From Caminibacter pacificus (GTDB lineage: Bacteria; Campylobacterota; Campylobacteria; Campylobacterales; Nautiliaceae), in NCBI RefSeq assembly GCF_003752135.1, contig NZ_RJVK01000001.1, positions 62,001-126,000 on the forward strand: DNA of 64,000 bases, in the 5' to 3' direction. The translations under genes and the position numbers were made by a program. This document shows positions 59,102 through 64,000 of the stretch, piece after piece. The notes beneath the pieces are model-generated. The model searched no databases, had not been told where the DNA came from, and worked only from the letters and a program-made list of their open reading frames with translations. Numbering within the stretch: the stretch's first letter is position 1; every line of letters begins with the position of its first letter.

Positions 59102-59962
59102 TTGAAGAAGGTTTTATTTTTTTTTGTTTTGATAGGGGTTTTATTTGGAGCCGAGTTTGAATACGGAAAAGGTACGTTTAGTATAAAAGGTGGGCTTTTC
59201 GGTTTAAGTAAAACCGTAAGTCAAGATATCGATGTATTTGCTTTTTATAATCATCACAAAAATATTTTAGGTACAAAATTTTTCTTTTCATATAAACTTG
59301 CTTTTTATAAATCAAAAAGCGTTACAAATACGATAAATACATATAATTCGGTCGTGAGTTCTAATACGCTAACAAACTCTTTAACTTTTGATTATAAGCT
59401 GCAAGGGGTTGATGCGAATATAGTTTTAGGAAGAGATTTTTATAGAGAGGGTGGAGATTATCTGGGTGTTGGTGTTTTGCTTGGTATCAGCGGACCGTAT
59501 ATAAAAAGTAAAGGAGACGATTCTGCTAGTTCGGATTCCGATAATGTTGATAATACTCTTCCGGGATATGGATATTTAAGCGATTCGGAAACGGATTTTA
59601 CTACTTATAAAATCGGGCCTAGTGTCAGAGCTCAAAAAGAGATTCTAAGCTTTTTAACCGTTTATGGAGATGCTCAGTATGCATATCAAATGGCTCGCGT
59701 AAAAAATAAAGAAGCAGGTATCGATCAATACGATAGCGGTAATTATTTGAGTTATGATATCGGTGTAAAACTTCAAGCTAAAGCCGGAAGAAAGAAAATT
59801 TGGATTATTTCGTTTTCTCCGAAATTTTTCGTAACTTTCGGATATAGATATAACTATTGGAAAGTAAAAAACGTAGAAATAAACGGAGTAAACTTGATAG
59901 GTCCGGCGGATTTGTCTTTTAGTGTGGAATATGCATATTTCGGTTTAGGGTATGATTTTTAA
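59102..59962 (+). CDS. Predicted outer-membrane beta-barrel protein
   Basis: A 286-aa exported protein with a signal peptide (VLFFFVLIGVLFGAEF), alternating aromatic/polar strands and a terminal FSVEYAYFGLGYDF ending in phenylalanine, typical of outer-membrane barrels. It starts with TTG behind AAGGAGAAAG, 19 nt after the RNase gene. The family is not recognised. It converges with the DUF202-like gene, overlapping by 4 nt. Confidence 0.78.
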   Translation: MKKVLFFFVLIGVLFGAEFEYGKGTFSIKGGLFGLSKTVSQDIDVFAFYNHHKNILGTKFFFSYKLAFYKSKSVTNTINTYNSVVSSNTLTNSLTFDYKLQGVDANIVLGRDFYREGGDYLGVGVLLGISGPYIKSKGDDSASSDSDNVDNTLPGYGYLSDSETDFTTYKIGPSVRAQKEILSFLTVYGDAQYAYQMARVKNKEAGIDQYDSGNYLSYDIGVKLQAKAGRKKIWIISFSPKFFVTFGYRYNYWKVKNVEINGVNLIGPADLSFSVEYAYFGLGYDF

Positions 59963-60342
59963 AACCAAATCATCGAGAGAATCAATATAACCGCAATAGC
60001 GGCGACAAAAAGGGCTAATACTAAAAAAACCTTTTTGTCGGTGTCTAACTCTCCTTTTTGTAAAAGTTCTATCCATTTCGTGTAATAAAAATATGAATAA
60101 ATTGCTAAAATCGCACCCGCTAAAATAATACTTATTCCCATCCATTTATAAAACGATGCATTTTCTACCGCTTTTATCGAAAGAGACTTATTGCCTAACT
60201 GCATTGCTACAAGATGTAAAAAAAGCTCGAATTTTTCGATAATAAATCCAAGTGCGATAAACGATATCGCAATTCCTATAAGCGCTGCAACGGCTCTCTC
60301 AAGAGCCATTAAATTTTTGGGATCAATTTTAGAAGAGTTCAC
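59959..60342 (-). CDS. DUF202-family membrane protein
   Basis: A 127-aa protein with three transmembrane helices (AVAALIGIAISFIALGFIIE; WMGISIILAGAILAIYSYF; VFLVLALFVAAIAVILILSMIWF) and N-terminal LMALERAVAALIGIA, typical of YidH/DUF202 proteins of unknown function. It overlaps the permease gene upstream by 14 nt. Confidence 0.8.
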   Translation of the reverse strand: MNSSKIDPKNLMALERAVAALIGIAISFIALGFIIEKFELFLHLVAMQLGNKSLSIKAVENASFYKWMGISIILAGAILAIYSYFYYTKWIELLQKGELDTDKKVFLVLALFVAAIAVILILSMIWF

Positions 60343-61636
60343 CCGTTAGACCTTTAATTTGTTTTTTGACGGTACGATTGAAGAATTTTCTTAAAATTAT
60401 CTCGATTATGTAAGCTATTACGAATCCGCCGATTAAGTAATAAATAATTTTGATATCTTGTTTTGCATTATAGTACAATGTAGCTAAAACTACGAAAGTC
60501 ATAAGTAAAAAAGCGAAAATTATAACTCCTTTATTCGCTCCGGTTTTAGGAGTTAATTTGATATGTCCGAAATGCACTAAAGCTTGAATAATCAATACGC
60601 TAAGCGCAGCAACCGTAGTTATTTCGCTTAGATTGAAAAATAAAACCATAGGGATAATCAAAGCGGTGGAAATAAGCAGACCTTCATACGAATGAAAAAC
60701 ATTGTATTCGTAAATTTTCGGAAGTTCGCCTTTTTTTGCAAGAGTATAGCTGATTTCCGTAGCGGCGTAGATTGTCGCATTAATAGCACTTGTTGCCGAA
60801 ATAAGAGCAACAACGGACATAATTTTAAATCCGAGCTCTCCGAAAACCGGTTTTGCCGCTTCTGCAAGAGCGTAATCTTTTGCTTTTATAACTTCGCTAA
60901 GAGGTAAATTCCCAAGTACTGCAATACTAACGCTTACATAAAGAATCGTTACCACTCCTATTGCTATAAACATAGCTTTTAGTACCGTTTTGCTCGGATT
61001 TTCCATATCTTCTATTGCGTTTGTAATTACGCTGTATCCCTGATATGCGAAGAATGTGAGACCTATAGCAAAAACGGCGTTAATAATCGGAGGTGCGTCT
61101 TTCATGGATAGATATTGAGGTTTTATCGTCATTAGTGCTGCGATTGTAAAGATAGTTAGGGCTATCAGTTTAATTGCGACTATTATATTTTCGCTTTTTG
61201 CTACAAGAGTCGCTCCGAGTAGATTAATAAACGTAAAAAATAGAATTATTCCAACTGCAAAAGCGTCAATCATAAATTTCGAATGATAACCAAAAAGCCT
61301 TGCTCCGTATTCTCCAAAACTTTTAGCAACAGCCGCAAGCGTTACGAGTTGAGCAAAATAAAACATTACGCTCAAAGACCCCGAAAAAGGATTTTCTCCG
61401 AATTCTTGGACTAAATATTCGATAATCCCGCCTCTGCTCGGAAATCTGATGGCGAGTTTTGCTAAAGAGTAACCGCTAAGAAGAGCAATAATACCGCCGA
61501 TTACAAAAGAGATCCAAACAAGATTACCCGCAATACTACCGGCAAGTCCGATAACGATAAAAATACCGATACCCACCATTGTACCGATTCCAAGCATTGC
61601 CGCTGAGAGAGTATTGAATGCTTTTTTTTCACTCAT
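60329..61636 (-). CDS. APC-superfamily amino acid permease
   Basis: A 435-aa transporter with about twelve helices. The substrate-binding loop of helix 1 is MLGIGTMVGIGIFIVIG, and the second family region GGIIEYLVQEFGENPFSG is clear; FFAYQGYSVITNAIEDMENPSKTVLKA marks helix 6. It probably imports amino acids; the substrate is unknown. AAGGAGC precedes the start. Confidence 0.9.
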   Translation of the reverse strand: MSEKKAFNTLSAAMLGIGTMVGIGIFIVIGLAGSIAGNLVWISFVIGGIIALLSGYSLAKLAIRFPSRGGIIEYLVQEFGENPFSGSLSVMFYFAQLVTLAAVAKSFGEYGARLFGYHSKFMIDAFAVGIILFFTFINLLGATLVAKSENIIVAIKLIALTIFTIAALMTIKPQYLSMKDAPPIINAVFAIGLTFFAYQGYSVITNAIEDMENPSKTVLKAMFIAIGVVTILYVSVSIAVLGNLPLSEVIKAKDYALAEAAKPVFGELGFKIMSVVALISATSAINATIYAATEISYTLAKKGELPKIYEYNVFHSYEGLLISTALIIPMVLFFNLSEITTVAALSVLIIQALVHFGHIKLTPKTGANKGVIIFAFLLMTFVVLATLYYNAKQDIKIIYYLIGGFVIAYIIEIILRKFFNRTVKKQIKGLTGELF

Positions 61637-61669
61637 TGCGGCTCCTTTACTAAGAGCGATTTAGTTAAA

Positions 61670-62161
61670 TTATATCATAGTTTTTAACTTCAGATACCCC
61701 ATATATAAAATTCCCGCAAAAATTCCTCCGAAAATTCCGGCTAAAATATCATCGCCCATAACTCCGAGACCGCCTTTTGCTTTTTGGTCTATTTTTCCGA
61801 TAATCGAAGGTTTCCAAATATCAAAAAGCCTAAAAGATATGAAAGCCAAAAGGAGTTTTATAAAAGTGTCGTGTTTCAAATCCCCTAAAACGCCTATGGT
61901 TATCAAAACTCCGGCGATTTCGTCTATTACGATTCTTTTGTCGTCGTGAATTCCTCCGTTTGCTTCGTATTCGTTTACGAGTTTAAAGCCTATTATTGAA
62001 AAAAGTGCCGCTAAAAGCATAATAGTCATATTCGGATTTGGCATATACGCAATAACCAAATAAGCTATTATCACACCAACAATACTTCCCCAAGTGCCGG
62101 GAGCCTTTGGCAAAAGACCGCTATAAAATCCGGTTAGTAAGAACCAATTTAGTTTATTCAT
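61670..62161 (-). CDS. pgpA: Phosphatidylglycerophosphatase A
   Basis: A 163-aa membrane phosphatase of phosphatidylglycerol synthesis. N-terminal TGFYSGLLPKAPGTWGS, the catalytic-region DDKRIVIDEIAG and the terminal GLGVMGDDILAGIFGG are diagnostic. It overlaps the phosphoribosyltransferase gene by 8 nt. Confidence 0.93.
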   Translation of the reverse strand: MNKLNWFLLTGFYSGLLPKAPGTWGSIVGVIIAYLVIAYMPNPNMTIMLLAALFSIIGFKLVNEYEANGGIHDDKRIVIDEIAGVLITIGVLGDLKHDTFIKLLLAFISFRLFDIWKPSIIGKIDQKAKGGLGVMGDDILAGIFGGIFAGILYMGYLKLKTMI

Positions 62162-62798
62162 GAAGTAAATTCTCCTTTCTTAAATCATACAACATATCAA
62201 TCACCTCATCATCGCTTAAATCATGAAAATCGTCATAAAAATTTGCCACTGCAAAAGGTTTGTTTTCGCTTTCGATAAGACAATAGACTTCGTCAAAATA
62301 ATTTTCAAGCATTTTTTTCGTTTCTTTCGGACACACGGGGGCTATTGCGATTATTTTATCGGGATGTAGTTTTTTTAGGTATTCATAAGCGGCTATTGCG
62401 CTATATCCGCTGGCAAATCCGTCATCCACTACGATAGCCGTTTTTCCTTTTAAAGATGAGTAACCTCTTGAGTTTCTGTAAAGATCGTTTCTTCTAAGTA
62501 CTTCGTTCAATACGTCTTTTGCAATCTCTTCAACAGGAATTTGAGAAAATAAAGCATCAAACGCCGGATTCAAAATCGCTCTTGCGTCCATATTAATAGC
62601 CCCGAATCCGGCTTCCGGATTACCGGGGATCGGGAGTTTTCTTACAACAATTAAATCCATTGGGATTTTTTTTGTTTTTGCTATTGCATATCCTACGGGT
62701 ACTCCGCCCCTTGGGATTGCAAAAATAACGGAGTTTTCAGGAAACTCAAACACCTCGCTAAGTTTTACTCCGGCATCGAATCTGTCTTTGAACGTCAT
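62154..62798 (-). CDS. Phosphoribosyltransferase-family protein
   Basis: A 214-aa protein with a type I phosphoribosyltransferase core: IFAIPRGGVPVGYAIA, VVRKLPIPGNPEAGFGAI and the PRPP loop TAIVVDDGFASGYSAIAA. Stand-alone members of this type have no assigned substrate. It lies 8 nt after the ATP-sulfurylase-like gene and overlaps pgpA. Confidence 0.88.
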   Translation of the reverse strand: MTFKDRFDAGVKLSEVFEFPENSVIFAIPRGGVPVGYAIAKTKKIPMDLIVVRKLPIPGNPEAGFGAINMDARAILNPAFDALFSQIPVEEIAKDVLNEVLRRNDLYRNSRGYSSLKGKTAIVVDDGFASGYSAIAAYEYLKKLHPDKIIAIAPVCPKETKKMLENYFDEVYCLIESENKPFAVANFYDDFHDLSDDEVIDMLYDLRKENLLHE

Positions 62799-62806
62799 TT
62801 TTTTCC

Positions 62807-63982
62807 TTATGTTAAAGAGCTCGTTTGATAAAGTTTCATAAGTGCAATATAAAAATCTTCTTCTTTATTTTCTTCGATAAGCCCTTTATTCGGGGCTATA
62901 TCGTAATAGAGTTTTTGTAGGTTTTTAAATCTATTCGGGAACATATGAGCTAAAAATTTAGCGCTTATCTCTTTTCTCATCAAAATTGTAGGCGGCATAA
63001 GCCCCGTTTTTATAAGCTCGAAAATCGAATCGCTGTGATAGCTGATATGGTGATGACTACCGTGAGGACATGAATTGACGCTTACGATAGTTTTGCATTT
63101 GTCGCAATAAACGTATTCGTTTATAGTTTCGATTTCTATTCCGATATCCATTGAATCGAAAATGCTTTTTAAATGGTCCGCTTCGTAATATATGCCTAAA
63201 CCTTTGTGTGTTTGCCCCATAATAAATTTGGTACAACCGAAATTTTTTGCCATCATGGCATCAAGTATCGCTTCGTTAACTCCTGAGAAGATATATGTGT
63301 TTAGTAGAGGAATTATAATGATTTTGTCTTTTGGAAAATAGTTTTCAACAACGAATTTTAAAGATTCGAATCTTAATTTATAAGGCACTTCGTCTTCTTG
63401 AATGTTTTTTATCAAAAAAATAATTAATAAGTCGTTTTTTTCGATAGCTTGTCTCATAATTTTTTCGTGTACTCTGTGAATCGGCTTTGCGTGCATTGTC
63501 ATACCGACAACTTTTTCTTTGTTTTTTATAAGCTCTCTTGCGTAGTCTATCTTTTTTTTGATTCCGTAATCTTCAACCCAAAAATCACCTGCAATAGCGT
63601 ATTTTCCGAGCCTTTTTAACGTTCTTGCGACTTGAGGGTAGTTTTTGGTATCTTTGGTGCCGTAAATTGTTTCGACTCTTTTTAGCGGGTCTATTTCATA
63701 TATCTCTTCTACATTCACTTCGCCTATTTTTTTATTGTTGTAGTAAAGTTCTATTTTTTGGGGATTTTGTTTTAGGACTTCTTCGTTTCTTTTTCCGGCA
63801 GGTGCCAAAATAAAAGAAAAAGGTACCGATTTTCCTTTGTATTTTTTTTCCGTATCAGCGATTTTCGCTTCTTTGCTGTTCATCAGTTTATCTATCGGAT
63901 TTAATAATCCCGCTTGCACCATTGCAAGCGTATAATAGGCTTCTTTGTCTATAAAAATCTTATTTTTGTTTGAAGATTCCAT
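62807..63982 (-). CDS. ATP-sulfurylase-like nucleotidyltransferase with altered motifs
   Basis: A 391-aa protein with the overall organisation of bacterial sulfate adenylyltransferase: a PUA-like N-terminal domain, a nucleotidyltransferase core and a C-terminal zinc-binding-type region (YCDKCKTIVSVNSCPHG). The catalytic motifs are altered. The canonical QTRNPMHRAHE becomes MHAKPIHRVHE, so the sulfate-binding Arg and the Asn are gone. GRDHAG becomes GQTHKG. It may use a substrate other than sulfate or have lost activity. Annotation simply as Sat would be risky. The start at 63982 is near the window edge, but the gene appears complete. Confidence 0.75.
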   Translation of the reverse strand: MESSNKNKIFIDKEAYYTLAMVQAGLLNPIDKLMNSKEAKIADTEKKYKGKSVPFSFILAPAGKRNEEVLKQNPQKIELYYNNKKIGEVNVEEIYEIDPLKRVETIYGTKDTKNYPQVARTLKRLGKYAIAGDFWVEDYGIKKKIDYARELIKNKEKVVGMTMHAKPIHRVHEKIMRQAIEKNDLLIIFLIKNIQEDEVPYKLRFESLKFVVENYFPKDKIIIIPLLNTYIFSGVNEAILDAMMAKNFGCTKFIMGQTHKGLGIYYEADHLKSIFDSMDIGIEIETINEYVYCDKCKTIVSVNSCPHGSHHHISYHSDSIFELIKTGLMPPTILMRKEISAKFLAHMFPNRFKNLQKLYYDIAPNKGLIEENKEEDFYIALMKLYQTSSLT

Positions 63983-64000
63983 ATTTTTTCCTTTTCTCCC

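Noticed and set aside
63361-63380. tRNA-like T-loop sequence (GATTCGAATC)
   Set aside because: It lies inside the ATP-sulfurylase-like gene, and no cloverleaf can be drawn around it. No tRNA or rRNA was found anywhere in the window.

Overview
The window is a low-GC chromosomal segment from an anaerobic, hydrogen-oxidising, nitrate-ammonifying Campylobacterota (Epsilonproteobacteria). It most resembles the Nautiliales (Nautilia, Caminibacter, Lebetimonas). The grounds are the napAGHBFLD gene order, octaheme hydroxylamine-oxidoreductase-like cytochromes next to nap, a hydABCDE uptake hydrogenase, CcsBA cytochrome c maturation, and an MTAN-type nucleosidase of the kind used in futalosine menaquinone synthesis. 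This assignment rests on gene content; no rRNA or tRNA gene was found.

Region 1 (1-16.4 kb) is respiratory nitrogen metabolism. Two tandem octaheme cytochrome genes lie on the minus strand; the downstream copy is broken by an 11-nt deletion. They are followed by napA-G-H-B-F-L-D on the minus strand. Divergent from nap are an OmpR-type response regulator and its sensor kinase, then a tetraheme NapC/NrfH-type cytochrome, a periplasmic thioredoxin and the fused haem lyase CcsBA. Both octaheme genes, the nap/regulator intergenic region and the tetraheme gene each carry a pair of (A/G)GCACTTT-like boxes with an 11-bp repeat period. In three of the four, a -10 hexamer starts exactly 7 nt after the second box. 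This looks like the binding site of the resident OmpR-type regulator and defines a small regulon.

Region 2 (16.4-25.1 kb) holds a PhnA-like protein, a haem biosynthesis cluster (hemA-E-B-C-N) that would supply the many c-type cytochromes, an LPP20-type lipoprotein, a DJ-1/PfpI protein, two unknown proteins and a repeat-containing intergenic stretch.

Region 3 (25.1-48.9 kb) is a hydrogenase block: hypA; a TetR regulator overlapping a signal-less HupUV-type [NiFe] hydrogenase (probable H2 sensor); hydABCDE; hypF; a metal-chelate ABC transporter; an ECF-type nickel transporter (nikMNQO); and hypB-C-D-E. A roughly 2.7-kb accessory island is wedged between hypD and hypE. It holds a MntA/HepT (MNT-HEPN) toxin-antitoxin pair, a decayed second copy of the hypD 3' end, an unknown protein, a prokaryotic viperin (antiviral radical-SAM enzyme) and a HicA-like toxin whose start overlaps the viperin stop. 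It is the clearest candidate for a new defence locus here.

Region 4 (48.9-64 kb) is mostly housekeeping: ubiE/menG, a soluble MCP-like protein divergent from an orphan response regulator, fabD, a nitrilase-family hydrolase, MTAN, ttcA, mnmA, prs, a YigZ-family protein, a secreted RNase T2, membrane proteins, an APC permease, pgpA, a phosphoribosyltransferase, and an ATP-sulfurylase-like protein with altered catalytic motifs.
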